Shown here: one piece after another, positions 7,293-13,996 of the stretch
How the letters are laid out: every line of letters begins with the position of its first letter
How positions within the stretch are numbered: the first letter of the stretch is position 1
DNA from: Rhizobacter sp.
GTDB taxonomy: Bacteria > Pseudomonadota > Gammaproteobacteria > Burkholderiales > Burkholderiaceae_C
Direction: 5' to 3'
NCBI GenBank assembly: GCA_025351675.1
Contig: JANXVK010000598.1
Location: 1 to 13,996 of the forward strand
DNA: 13,996 nt
The notes under the pieces: generated by a model
The model's input: only the letters and a program-made list of their open reading frames with translations
What the model was told of the DNA's origin: nothing
Database searches by the model: none
Position numbers and translations under genes: made by a program

Positions 7293-8116
7293 CAGTGCTT
7301 GCTCCCCATGTAGATCGCTTGAACTTGTGCGTCGTTCTCGATCTCGCCGGGTGTGCCGGTGCGCAGCACCCGGCCGTTGTGCATCACCGTCACGCGCTCG
7401 ACCACGCGCAGCGCGATGTCGAGGTCGTGCTCGATCAGCACGAAGCTCATGTGCGCGGGCAGCGAGGTCAGCAGCGCGACGAGCTCGCGGCGCTCAGCCG
7501 GCGAGAGTCCGGCGGCCGGCTCGTCGAACAGGATCAGGCGCGGCGCGCCGGCCAGCGCCATGCCGATCTCGAGCTGGCGCTGCTGGCCGTGCGCGAGGTC
7601 GGCGACGCGCGTGTCGGCGATGTGGGTCAGGCGCGCGCGCTCGAGGAGGTCGTTGGTCGCGGCCGTCGACGCATGGCCCGCCCGCGGCCGCACGAAGCTG
7701 AAGCGTCCGCTGGCGACACCGCGCACCGCGAGAAACAGGTTGTCGCGCACCGTCAGCTCGCGGAACAGCAGCGACGATTGGTAGGTGCGCCGCAATCCCT
7801 TGCGGATGCGCTCGTGCGGCGCCAGTTCGGTGATGTCTTCACCGAAAAAGTGAATGCGGCCCGCGGTCGGCGGGAAGTCGCCGCTGATCGCGTTGAACAG
7901 CGTCGTCTTGCCGGCGCCGTTCGAGCCGAGGATCGCGTACTTCTGGCCGGCGGCAACGTTCAATGTCACGTCGTCGACGGCGCGCAGCGCGCCGAACGCC
8001 CGCGTCACGCCGCTCAGGGTCAGCGCGTCACCGGAGAGCAACTGCCCGCCCGAGTTCGTGCTGGCGACGGCGGCGCCACGCGGCGCCGCCGTTTTGAGCG
8101 AGGTGATCGAGGCCAT
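7292..8116 (-). CDS. livG: ABC transporter ATP-binding protein, LivG type
   Basis: A 274-residue cytoplasmic ATPase of the branched-chain amino-acid/HAAT importer family; together with the LivF-type partner it would power substrate uptake. It shows Walker A GSNGAGKTT (64-72), Q-loop Gln113, signature LAHGQQR (174-180, a variant common in this family), Walker B LILFDEP (194-200) and H-loop His230 (IEHD). The first 30 residues are an Ala/Ser/Gly-rich extension ahead of the ATPase fold (ALTLSGVTRAFG, 31-42). No strong Shine-Dalgarno precedes the ATG at 8116, so a slightly later start is possible. It follows the binding-protein gene by 30 bases and its TGA overlaps the start of the fused ATPase by one base. 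The gene symbol gives the family role; the transported substrate is unknown. Confidence 0.92.
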   Translation of the reverse strand: MASITSLKTAAPRGAAVASTNSGGQLLSGDALTLSGVTRAFGALRAVDDVTLNVAAGQKYAILGSNGAGKTTLFNAISGDFPPTAGRIHFFGEDITELAPHERIRKGLRRTYQSSLLFRELTVRDNLFLAVRGVASGRFSFVRPRAGHASTAATNDLLERARLTHIADTRVADLAHGQQRQLEIGMALAGAPRLILFDEPAAGLSPAERRELVALLTSLPAHMSFVLIEHDLDIALRVVERVTVMHNGRVLRTGTPGEIENDAQVQAIYMGSKH

Positions 8117-8146
8117 CGTCGTGCTGCGCGTTTGTCGCCGAGCCGC

Positions 8147-9400
8147 CTACTTGCGGCAATCTGGCACGTCACGCGTGCCCATGCCCATCTTCTTGAACTC
8201 GGCATCAGAGAGGCCGAGTGTCTGCGAGATGTTCGGCACCGATTTGACAACCTTGTTGTAGAACGAACCGTCGGCCGCTTTCGAGACCTCGGTGATGTAG
8301 GTCGTGCCTACGCCGTTGCGGTTGCCGTCGATCCTCACTTCGCCGGCCGGGCCCTTGAAGTCGGTCTTCTGGAGTGCCGCGCGGTACGCCACCTGGCCGC
8401 CCGAAAGGTCGCCCTTGACGGCGTCGAGCGCATCGAGCGTCGCCTTGGTGTTGATGTAGTAGAGGTAGGCGAAGAGCGACGGGCTCGGGAATCCATCCTT
8501 GAAATTGGCCTTGTAGTCGGCGACGAACTTCTTCCACTCGGGCGTGTCGATCGAGTCGGCCATCGGGCCTGCCGACATCGTGCCGAGCAGTGACTCGCGC
8601 CGCTTTCCCTTGAAGTTGAGCACGGTCTGGTCGACCGTGATCGAGCCGCCGATCATCGGCTTGTCGCCACCGGTCTGCTCGTACTGCGTCAGGAAGTTGA
8701 CGGCGTCGGAGCCGCCGAGCACGACCAGCAGCGCATCCACGTCCTTCGGGATCTTCGCGATCACCGAGGCGTAGTCTTTCGTGCCCAGCGGCACCCAGGC
8801 CTTGTCGAGCACCTTGCCGCCCTTGGCGCAGTAGCTCGCCATGAAGCCCTGCACTTGCGAGTACGGGAAGCCGTAGTCTTCGGCGATCAGGTAGAGCTTC
8901 TTGTAGCCCTTGGCGAGCGCGTGCTCGCCCAAGCCCACCATCCATTGCGCGCCTTCGGTGTTGAAGCGATAGAAGTTCGCGGCCGGGTCGGCCAGCGTCG
9001 CACCCTGCGCGCCCGACGAGCCGTTGACGAAGGTGACGTTCGGCTGGGTCTTGGCGTAGTTCTTGACCGCGATGCCTTCGTCGCCCGAAAGCGGGCCGAT
9101 CATGATCTGGACCTTGTCCTGCTCGACCGCCTTGCGGGTCGAGCTGACGGCCTTGTCGGGCGTGGCATCGGACGAGACCTTGATGAACTCGATCTTCTTG
9201 CCGCCGGCCATGCCGTTGTGCTGTTTGAGCGCCAGATCAGCGCCGCGCATGCCGTCTTGCCCGGGCGCCGCGAACGGGCCCTCGAGGGAGGCCAGCAGGC
9301 CGATCTTCAACGTCTCCTGTGCCTGCGCGAACCCGACCACCGCGAACGCTGCAGCGGCGCCGATGAGGCTGCGCGTGAATACCTTGCCGTACTTGTTCAT
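8147..9400 (-). CDS. Periplasmic substrate-binding protein of a Liv/HAAT-type ABC importer
   Basis: A 417-residue extracytoplasmic binding protein (periplasmic-binding-protein type 1 fold, LivK/AmiC-like) that captures the substrate and delivers it to the two permeases. A signal peptide is clear: a basic N-region (MNKYGKVFTR), a hydrophobic Ala/Val-rich core and an FAQA-type cleavage site near residue 27. The mature protein begins with the family's LKIGLLASLEGPFA, then GADLALKQHNG, a hinge-region 'IMIGPLSGDEGIA' segment, and the central LYLIAEDYGFPYSQVQGF. No lipobox Cys is present, so it should be soluble in the periplasm. The ATG at 9400 overlaps the preceding permease stop (ATGA) and has AGGAA (9407-9411) six bases upstream. 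Ligand class in this family ranges over amino acids, amides, urea and aromatic acids; the sequence does not settle it. Confidence 0.92.
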   Translation of the reverse strand: MNKYGKVFTRSLIGAAAAFAVVGFAQAQETLKIGLLASLEGPFAAPGQDGMRGADLALKQHNGMAGGKKIEFIKVSSDATPDKAVSSTRKAVEQDKVQIMIGPLSGDEGIAVKNYAKTQPNVTFVNGSSGAQGATLADPAANFYRFNTEGAQWMVGLGEHALAKGYKKLYLIAEDYGFPYSQVQGFMASYCAKGGKVLDKAWVPLGTKDYASVIAKIPKDVDALLVVLGGSDAVNFLTQYEQTGGDKPMIGGSITVDQTVLNFKGKRRESLLGTMSAGPMADSIDTPEWKKFVADYKANFKDGFPSPSLFAYLYYINTKATLDALDAVKGDLSGGQVAYRAALQKTDFKGPAGEVRIDGNRNGVGTTYITEVSKAADGSFYNKVVKSVPNISQTLGLSDAEFKKMGMGTRDVPDCRK

Positions 9401-10581
9401 GTCTCGTTCCTGCTCTTGGTTGATGAATGCGGTCTGTGCCGCGGTTGAGTGACCTTGTTCGACGCGAGGCGCAGGCGCAGGCGCAGCTTCTGCCAGAGAC
9501 CCAGCAGCCCGTCGGGAGAGAAGAGGACGATGGCGAGGAAGACGCCGCCGATCAAGAGATTGAAGCGTTCGCGGTCGACCAGATCGATCGCGAAGTTCTG
9601 CAACAGCACGAACACGATCGCGCCGATGAACGCGCCGATCGGGTGCCGCATGCCGCCGAGCACAGCGATGATCAGGATGTTGATCATCGCGCCGGTACCC
9701 ACGGTGCCGGGCGAGATGCGGCCGTTGTACCAGACCATCAGCACGCCGCCGACCGCGGCCAGAAAGCCGGTGACCGCATACGCGGCGACGCGGTGCGCGG
9801 TGACGTTGAAGCCGAGCGCCTGCATCCGCCGCGGGTTGTCGCGGATGCCCTGGAGGGCGACGCCGAACGGTGCGCGGATCAGGTGCTTCACGAAAAAATA
9901 GCCGCCCGCCGCGCACGCGAGCACGAGAAAGTAGAACGCCATCGGCTGCGCGAAATCGATGTCGAACACGGTCGGCGCAGCGATCTTGCTGAAGCCCTGG
10001 AAGCCGTTGAACAGCGTGTAGTTCTGCTGCGCGAGGTAGAAGAACGCGACGCCGACCGCAAGTGTGATCATGATCGTGTAGATGCCCTCGGTGCGGACCG
10101 AGAGCCAGCCGATCGCGGCGGCGAAAACGGTCGCGAGCAGCAGCGCGAACACGATTGCCAGCCACCACGGCCAACCCAGGCTGATCGCGGCATTGCTGCT
10201 CGTGCCGAAGATCGCGAGCAGGTAGGCGGCGAAGCCCGCGACCGTCATTTGCGCGAGCGAGACCATGCCGCCGTAGCCGCCGAGGAAGGTGAGCGAGAGC
10301 GCGATCAGCCCGAGCGCGAGCGACTGCGCGCCGATCTGGAAGGTGAAGAACGGCGTCGCGAAGAACGGGTAGGCGAGCACGAACGCGGCAACGATCGCGT
10401 GGCGCCAGCGCAGCGCGCGGAGCTGGGTCATGACCCAGGTCCACGGCCGGGTCGAGGGCCTCGGCGCGGCATCGGCCGGGTGCTGTGGCAGTGCCAGGCA
10501 GCCGCTCCCGCGCGCATCGCGTGCCGCCGTCGCGGCCGCCGCCGACGAATTCATCGCGCGCCGCCACCGCGCCGCGCTCAT
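9397..10581 (-). CDS. livM: ABC transporter permease, LivM type
   Basis: A 394-residue inner-membrane permease of the HAAT/branched-chain amino-acid importer family. Several hydrophobic segments are visible (about 62-80, 86-102, 109-126, 139-160, 168-184, 214-231, 264-284, 297-310, 315-333, 341-355). The LivM signature region FLGGYGGMVSLAQMTVAGFAAY (99-120) and the cytoplasmic coupling loop LIRAPFGVALQGIRDNPRRMQALGFN (234-259) are present, the latter contacting the ATPases. The ATG at 10581 makes an ATGA overlap with livH. It gives an unusual Ala/Arg-rich N-terminal tail of about 60 residues before the first membrane segment; Met51 (10431) would give a more typical N-terminus but lacks a ribosome site. 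The C-terminus ends in a basic tail with an RLRLRLRL run. The stop overlaps the binding-protein start. Confidence 0.9.
   Translation of the reverse strand: MSAARWRRAMNSSAAAATAARDARGSGCLALPQHPADAAPRPSTRPWTWVMTQLRALRWRHAIVAAFVLAYPFFATPFFTFQIGAQSLALGLIALSLTFLGGYGGMVSLAQMTVAGFAAYLLAIFGTSSNAAISLGWPWWLAIVFALLLATVFAAAIGWLSVRTEGIYTIMITLAVGVAFFYLAQQNYTLFNGFQGFSKIAAPTVFDIDFAQPMAFYFLVLACAAGGYFFVKHLIRAPFGVALQGIRDNPRRMQALGFNVTAHRVAAYAVTGFLAAVGGVLMVWYNGRISPGTVGTGAMINILIIAVLGGMRHPIGAFIGAIVFVLLQNFAIDLVDRERFNLLIGGVFLAIVLFSPDGLLGLWQKLRLRLRLASNKVTQPRHRPHSSTKSRNET
9407..9411 (-). promoter_or_regulatory. Ribosome binding site of the binding-protein gene
   Basis: AGGAA on the minus strand, six bases before the ATG at 9400, inside the 3' end of the permease gene. 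It supports the start that gives a clean signal peptide; the same frame stays open far upstream without a coding reason. Confidence 0.6.
9467..9486 (+). repeat. Short hexamer repeat in the livM 3' end
   Basis: AGGCGC is repeated just over three times in tandem. In the coding strand this makes the alternating Leu-Arg run near the C-terminus of the LivM permease. It is a possible slippage site but shifts by whole codons. Confidence 0.5.
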
Positions 10582-11525
10582 GTGCTCTTGCCCATCAGCC
10601 CGCGCGGCTTGAACGCGAGCGCGACGACCATGATCACGAAGGTGAACACGACGCTGTAGGTCGGTGCGTAGGCCAGCCCGAACTGTTCGGCCAGGCCGAT
10701 CAGCAGCGCGCCGATCGCCGCGCCGACGACGCTGCCCATGCCACCCACGATCACGACGACCAGCGACGCAAGCAGGTAGCGCGTGTCTTCGCCCGGAGAG
10801 ATCGACAGCGCAGTGCCGCCGACCACCCCGGCCAGACCGGCGAGGCCTGCGCCGATCGCGAAGGTCAGCGCGAACACGAGCTGGACGTTGACGCCCGAGG
10901 CGGCCAGCATGCCGCGGTCATCGACGCCGGCGCGGATCATCATGCCGATGCGCGTGCGCGCCAGCAGCAGCCACAAACCGACGCCGATCACGATCGCAGC
11001 GAGCAGGACGAACAGCCGATAAGTCGGAAACTTGGCCACCAGCGGCAGTACCGTCGAGCCGTAGATCCACGATGGCGGGTCGAAGGTGTAGATCTCGGCG
11101 CCCCAGATCCAAAGCATGATGTCGGCGAGCACGATCGACAGGCCGATCGTCACCAGTGTCTGCCGCAGGTCCTGCCCCTGCATGTGGCGGAACACCAGCA
11201 ACTGCAGGATCAGACCGAGGATCGCCGACGCGAGAAAGCCCGCGATCACCGCGAGCACCCACGAACCGGTGTGCTCGCCGACGAACCAGCCGACATACGC
11301 GCCGAACAGGTACAGCGAGCCGTGCGCGAGGTTGACGTTGCGCATCAACCCGAACACGAGCGTGAACCCGCTCGCGACGAGGAAGTAGAGCGATGCGAGT
11401 GTGAGCCCGTTCAGCAGAGTCTTGAAGAACAGCGGGGGGTTGTCGGGGATCGCCCACGCGGCGAACACGACGACCGGGCCGCCGAACAGCAGCCACAGCG
11501 CCCACTGCTTGCGCGTCAACCTCAT
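10578..11525 (-). CDS. livH: ABC transporter permease, LivH type
   Basis: A 315-residue inner-membrane permease, partner of LivM in the importer. It begins with an N-terminal hydrophobic segment (8-26) and shows the family's NGLTLASLYFLVASGFTLVFG (39-59) and NLAHGSLYLFGAYVGW (65-80) segments. More membrane helices follow (about 89-112, 124-142, 170-188, 215-238, 252-280, 290-305). The ARTRIGMMIRAGVDDRGMLAASG loop (189-211) is the likely ATPase contact. The length is normal, slightly long at the N-terminus. The ATG at 11525 overlaps the TGA of the amidohydrolase gene (ATGA), and its own stop overlaps the livM start in the same way. There is no separate Shine-Dalgarno, so translation probably depends on re-initiation. 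The coupling to an amidohydrolase gene suggests that transport and hydrolysis serve the same compound (inference). Confidence 0.92.
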   Translation of the reverse strand: MRLTRKQWALWLLFGGPVVVFAAWAIPDNPPLFFKTLLNGLTLASLYFLVASGFTLVFGLMRNVNLAHGSLYLFGAYVGWFVGEHTGSWVLAVIAGFLASAILGLILQLLVFRHMQGQDLRQTLVTIGLSIVLADIMLWIWGAEIYTFDPPSWIYGSTVLPLVAKFPTYRLFVLLAAIVIGVGLWLLLARTRIGMMIRAGVDDRGMLAASGVNVQLVFALTFAIGAGLAGLAGVVGGTALSISPGEDTRYLLASLVVVIVGGMGSVVGAAIGALLIGLAEQFGLAYAPTYSVVFTFVIMVVALAFKPRGLMGKST

Positions 11526-12805
11526 GCGGCGCGGCCCCAAGCGCGTTGTGATGCGATGTCGGGCGCCTTGACGAACACGCCGTCTTTCATCACCGCAAGC
11601 AGCCGTTTCGGGTCGCGCAGAATCGCCAGGTTCGCGAGCGGGTCGCCGTCGACCAGCAGCAGGTCGGCAAGGTAGCCGTCTTTGACGACCCCGAGCTCGT
11701 CGGGCTTCATCATGATCTGCCCGCCGTACAGCGTGGTCGAGCGGATCGCCTCCATGGGTGTGAAGCCGAGGTACTTGACGAAGAACTCGAGATCGCGCGC
11801 GTTCTGGCAGTGCGGCGTAAACGCGAAACCGTAGTCGCCGCCGGGCAGCACGCGGATGCCGCGCTTGTGCATCTTCGAGAGCGATTCGAGTGCGGCGTCC
11901 CACTCGGTTTGGTAGCCCATCTCGACAGCCATCGCGTTGGTGATGCCGAATGGCTCGGCCTCGTGCAGCATCGCGTACAGGATCGCGATGCCCGGCGCGA
12001 CAAACACGCGGTCTTTCGCGGCCTCGAGCATGTCGAGCGCCTCGTTGTCGACGAAGCTGGCGTGGTAGATCAGGTCGATGCCGTGGCGCAGCGCCTGCTT
12101 CACGCTCTCGGACGAGCGCGCGTGCGCGATGCCGCGCTTGCCGCGCATCTTCACTTCGCGCATCGCCGCGGCCACTTCCTCGTCGAGCATCCAGGTCGTC
12201 TCCGCCGGCGACTGCGGCGTGAAGTTGTCGCCCGACAGGTTGACCTTGATCGAATCGACGCCGTACTTGAGAAACAGGCGAACCGCTTTGCGCATTTCGT
12301 CGGCGCCGCTGATGTTCACGCCGAAGCTGAACTCGGGGAAGGGCAGGTGCGGCAGCGTCTCGTCGCCCAGCGCGCCGAGCACCGTGATCTCCTGGCTCGC
12401 CGCGAGGTAGCGCGGGCCCGGGATCTGGCCGGCGTTGATTGCGTTGCGGATCACCACGTCGAGGCGCGGTTTCGCGCAGGCGGCGCCGACGCACGAGGTG
12501 AAGCCGGCTTCGAGGTAGCGCTTCGCAACCTTCGCGCACCACAGCACGTGCTCTTCGAGCGGCATGGTCTGGATCGCGGAGAGCGTTGCCGCATCGTTCC
12601 ACGAGAAGTGGGTGTGGGCCTCGCACATGCCGGGCATCAGCGTCGCGCCGGCGCCGTCGATCACGGTCGCATTGCCGCTGCCGATCGGGGCTGTGCTGCG
12701 GCCGACCTGGCGGATGCGGTTGCCCTGCACGAGCACGCTGCCGCTGTACGGGTTCTGGCCCGTGCCGTCGAGGATCCGGACGTTGGTGAAAAGGATGTCG
12801 GTCAT
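11522..12805 (-). CDS. Metal-dependent amidohydrolase (imidazolonepropionase/prolidase-like group)
   Basis: A 427-residue cytoplasmic amidohydrolase (COG1228-like). Expected metal-site residues are all visible: H64 and H66 in EAHTHFSW, a Lys candidate for carboxylation (K187 in DSIKVNLSG), H228 (IAHAR), H248 (IYHASF) and D324 (PGGDYGF). The N-terminal beta-sandwich (ILFTNVRILDGTG, 4-16) and C-terminal segment (YLADLLLVDGDPLANL, 378-393) complete the composite-domain architecture. Related enzymes hydrolyse cyclic amides or N-acyl/Xaa-Pro peptides; the substrate here is not known. The ATG at 12805 is chosen for its GAGGAG seven bases upstream; a TTG at 12820 is in frame but less likely. No signal peptide is visible. 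It is a clear paralogue of the preceding gene, sharing long blocks such as KPRLDVVIRNAIN, and its stop overlaps livH. Confidence 0.92.
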   Translation of the reverse strand: MTDILFTNVRILDGTGQNPYSGSVLVQGNRIRQVGRSTAPIGSGNATVIDGAGATLMPGMCEAHTHFSWNDAATLSAIQTMPLEEHVLWCAKVAKRYLEAGFTSCVGAACAKPRLDVVIRNAINAGQIPGPRYLAASQEITVLGALGDETLPHLPFPEFSFGVNISGADEMRKAVRLFLKYGVDSIKVNLSGDNFTPQSPAETTWMLDEEVAAAMREVKMRGKRGIAHARSSESVKQALRHGIDLIYHASFVDNEALDMLEAAKDRVFVAPGIAILYAMLHEAEPFGITNAMAVEMGYQTEWDAALESLSKMHKRGIRVLPGGDYGFAFTPHCQNARDLEFFVKYLGFTPMEAIRSTTLYGGQIMMKPDELGVVKDGYLADLLLVDGDPLANLAILRDPKRLLAVMKDGVFVKAPDIASQRAWGRAA

Positions 12806-12812
12806 CGTCGTG

Positions 12813-12818
12813 CTCCTC
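12813..12818 (-). promoter_or_regulatory. Ribosome binding site overlapping the stop of the upstream amidohydrolase
   Basis: The minus strand reads TGAGGAG: the stop of the first amidohydrolase (12819-12817) overlaps GAGGAG, which lies seven bases before the ATG at 12805. This sets the start of the second amidohydrolase and implies that both paralogues are translated together. Confidence 0.7.
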
Positions 12819-13996
12819 AAGCGGCCCAGCGCGTGGTCGTGCGTGCGTTGCGCACGGCAGGCGCGCGATGGAACTCGCCGTCCTTCATCACTGCGAGGAT
12901 GCGCGCCTTGTCCTGCAGCACCGTGATGTCGGCGAGCGGGTCGCCGTCGATCAGCAGGATGTCGGCGAAGCAGCCTTCACGGATATAGCCGATCGTCTTG
13001 CCCATCTTCATCATCGGCCCGCCCCAGGCGGTGGCCGAGAGCAGCGCTTCCATCGTGCTCATGCCGACGTACTTGACGAAATATTCGAGGTCGCGTGCGT
13101 TCGTGCCGTGCGGCGTCCACGCGAAGCCGTAGTCGCCGCCGGGCAGGATGCGAACGCCGCGCTTGCGCAGCGCGCGCATGCTTTCGAGCGCCGCGTCGAG
13201 CTCGCGGTGGTAGCCCATCTTCTTCGTGACCTCGGGCGTCAGGCCCCATTCGCTCGCGTGGTGGCAGGTGTTGATCAGCCACGCCAAGCCCGGCGCGATG
13301 AAGTGCTCGGTCTTGTGGGCTTCGAGCAGGTCGAGCGCTTCGGTGTCGGTGAAACTCGCGTGATAGATGACCTCGATGCCCTGCTTGACGCATTGCTTGA
13401 CGGCCCAGCACGAACGCGCGTGCGCGGCGACGCGCTTGCCCCAGGCCTTGGCCTCTTCGACGCAGACGCGGATCTCTTCCTCGGTGAACTGGCTCATCTC
13501 GCTCGGCATGCCGGTGATCGACTCGCCCGAGAGGTTGATCTTCACGGAATCGACGCCCCACTTGGCCATCATGCGGACACAGCGCCGCATCTCTTCGGCG
13601 CCGCGGACGATCGCGCCGAACGCGAACTCGGCTTGCGGCAGATGCGGCTGGGTCGAGTCGCCCAGTCCGCCCGGCACCGTGATCTCCTGGCCGGCGGCGA
13701 GGTAGCGCGGACCTTGAATCGTGCCGTCGTTGATCGCGTTGCGGATCACGACATCGAGCCGCGGCTTGGCGGCGGCGGCGCCGACGCAACTCGTCCAGCC
13801 CATGTCGAGGTACTTCTTCGCGACCTCGGCGCACCACAGGATGTGCTCTTCGGGTGGCATGCGCTGGATCGCGTCGAGGCTCGGCTGGTCGTTCCACGAA
13901 AAGTGGGTGTGCGCCTCGACCAGGCCCGGCATGAGGAAGGCACCGGCGCCGTCGACGACGCGGGCACCGCCGACGGGTGCCGCCCGCATGCCGTAG
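12817..13996 (-). CDS. Metal-dependent amidohydrolase, N-terminus beyond the window
   Basis: A partial gene: the frame is open to the right edge (codons for Tyr and Gly precede the first visible Met at 13989). By comparison with its paralogue, about 35-45 N-terminal residues are missing, so the Met at 13989 is not the true start. The catalytic core is complete. Counted from the visible Met these are H27 and H29 (EAHTHFSW), K150 (DSVKINLSGE), H190 (AAHARS), H210 (IYHASF) and D286 (PGGDYGF). The visible N-terminal part lacks the opening beta strands, which must lie outside. It shares the same fold family and probably related chemistry with the second amidohydrolase, but residues around the pocket differ (for example INTCHHASEWGL versus LYAMLHEAEPFGI), so the two may prefer different substrates or steps. 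The next gene starts 11 bases after its stop. Confidence 0.92.
   Translation of the reverse strand, partial: YGMRAAPVGGARVVDGAGAFLMPGLVEAHTHFSWNDQPSLDAIQRMPPEEHILWCAEVAKKYLDMGWTSCVGAAAAKPRLDVVIRNAINDGTIQGPRYLAAGQEITVPGGLGDSTQPHLPQAEFAFGAIVRGAEEMRRCVRMMAKWGVDSVKINLSGESITGMPSEMSQFTEEEIRVCVEEAKAWGKRVAAHARSCWAVKQCVKQGIEVIYHASFTDTEALDLLEAHKTEHFIAPGLAWLINTCHHASEWGLTPEVTKKMGYHRELDAALESMRALRKRGVRILPGGDYGFAWTPHGTNARDLEYFVKYVGMSTMEALLSATAWGGPMMKMGKTIGYIREGCFADILLIDGDPLADITVLQDKARILAVMKDGEFHRAPAVRNARTTTRWAA

Larger units (their letters stand above)
165..13996 (-). other. Probable single leftward operon of twelve genes
   Basis: All genes face left with no gap above about 30 bases. Junctions include ATGA overlaps (amidohydrolase/livH, livH/livM, livM/binding protein), a TGATG overlap (livG/LivF-Tm-1) and two stops embedded in the next ribosome site (4207-4209 and 12817-12819). 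No internal promoter or rho-independent terminator stands out between genes. The promoter should lie to the right of the window, because the first gene is cut by the edge. Co-transcription is inferred from layout only. Confidence 0.7.

Noticed and set aside
4132-7313. Two long plus-strand open frames (4132-5628 and 5646-7313) opposite the TIM-barrel and ABC-Tm-1 genes
   Set aside because: They are antisense shadows without any family features; the minus-strand genes have intact catalytic motifs throughout.
7292-8116. LivG signature LAHGQQR instead of the classic LSGGQ
   Set aside because: Variants of this type are usual in LivG-family ATPases, so it is not evidence of a broken enzyme. The Gln in place of the H-loop His in the LivF half is likewise normal for LivF.
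9401-10567. Upstream extension of the binding-protein frame to about 806 residues
   Set aside because: The extra part overlaps the livM permease in another frame and is Arg-rich without domains; the signal peptide and ribosome site fix the start at 9400.
11526-12626. Upstream extension of the LivH frame to about 682 residues
   Set aside because: It runs antiphase through the amidohydrolase gene and lacks any domain; LivH begins at the ATGA overlap at 11525.
1-13996. CRISPR arrays, tRNA or rRNA genes, insertion sequences, phage genes
   Set aside because: No spaced repeats, transposase or integrase motifs, terminal inverted repeats or structural RNA sequences were seen on either strand.

Overview
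The window is GC-rich (roughly two thirds G+C by eye) and gene-dense. Every convincing gene lies on the minus strand. The codon bias, the gene families (branched-chain amino-acid type ABC transporters, Tm-1-like proteins, amidohydrolases) and the ATGA-style overlaps suggest a proteobacterium, most likely a betaproteobacterium of the Burkholderiales type. That taxonomic call is inference; there is no rRNA or other marker gene here.

Layout in the direction of transcription (right to left): a partial metal-dependent amidohydrolase (12817-13996, runs off the right edge); a second, paralogous amidohydrolase (11522-12805); a complete HAAT/Liv-type ABC importer made of permease LivH (10578-11525), permease LivM (9397-10581), periplasmic binding protein (8147-9400), ATPase LivG (7292-8116) and ATPase LivF. 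The LivF ATPase is fused in one 743-residue chain to a Tm-1-like/UPF0261 domain (5061-7292). Next come a TIM-barrel 'phosphoenolpyruvate hydrolase'-family protein (4207-5037), a flotillin/YqiK-like membrane scaffold (2481-4196), an SRPBCC-fold protein (2034-2474), a second SRPBCC domain fused to a zeta-crystallin-type quinone oxidoreductase (568-2031) and a VOC/glyoxalase-fold protein (165-542). Neighbouring genes overlap by 1-4 bases or are separated by at most about 30 bases, so the whole set looks like one polycistronic unit whose promoter lies beyond the right edge.

Working model (inference): the importer brings in a small amide-, peptide- or amino-acid-like compound. The two cytoplasmic amidohydrolases could cleave it. 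The Tm-1-like and TIM-barrel pair, the SRPBCC proteins, the oxidoreductase and the VOC protein would act on the products, and the flotillin would organise or protect the membrane. The substrate cannot be read from the sequence.

The most unusual points are two domain fusions: an importer ATPase joined by an Ala/Pro linker to a Tm-1-like domain, and an SRPBCC domain joined to a quinone oxidoreductase. In plants the Tm-1 and TIM-barrel parts form one protein; here they are adjacent genes, with the Tm-1 half joined to the transporter ATPase.

The left-hand 164 bases contain no convincing gene. They hold an AT-rich, leftward promoter-like sequence followed by a palindrome of TetR-operator type, which probably belongs to a gene beyond the left edge.
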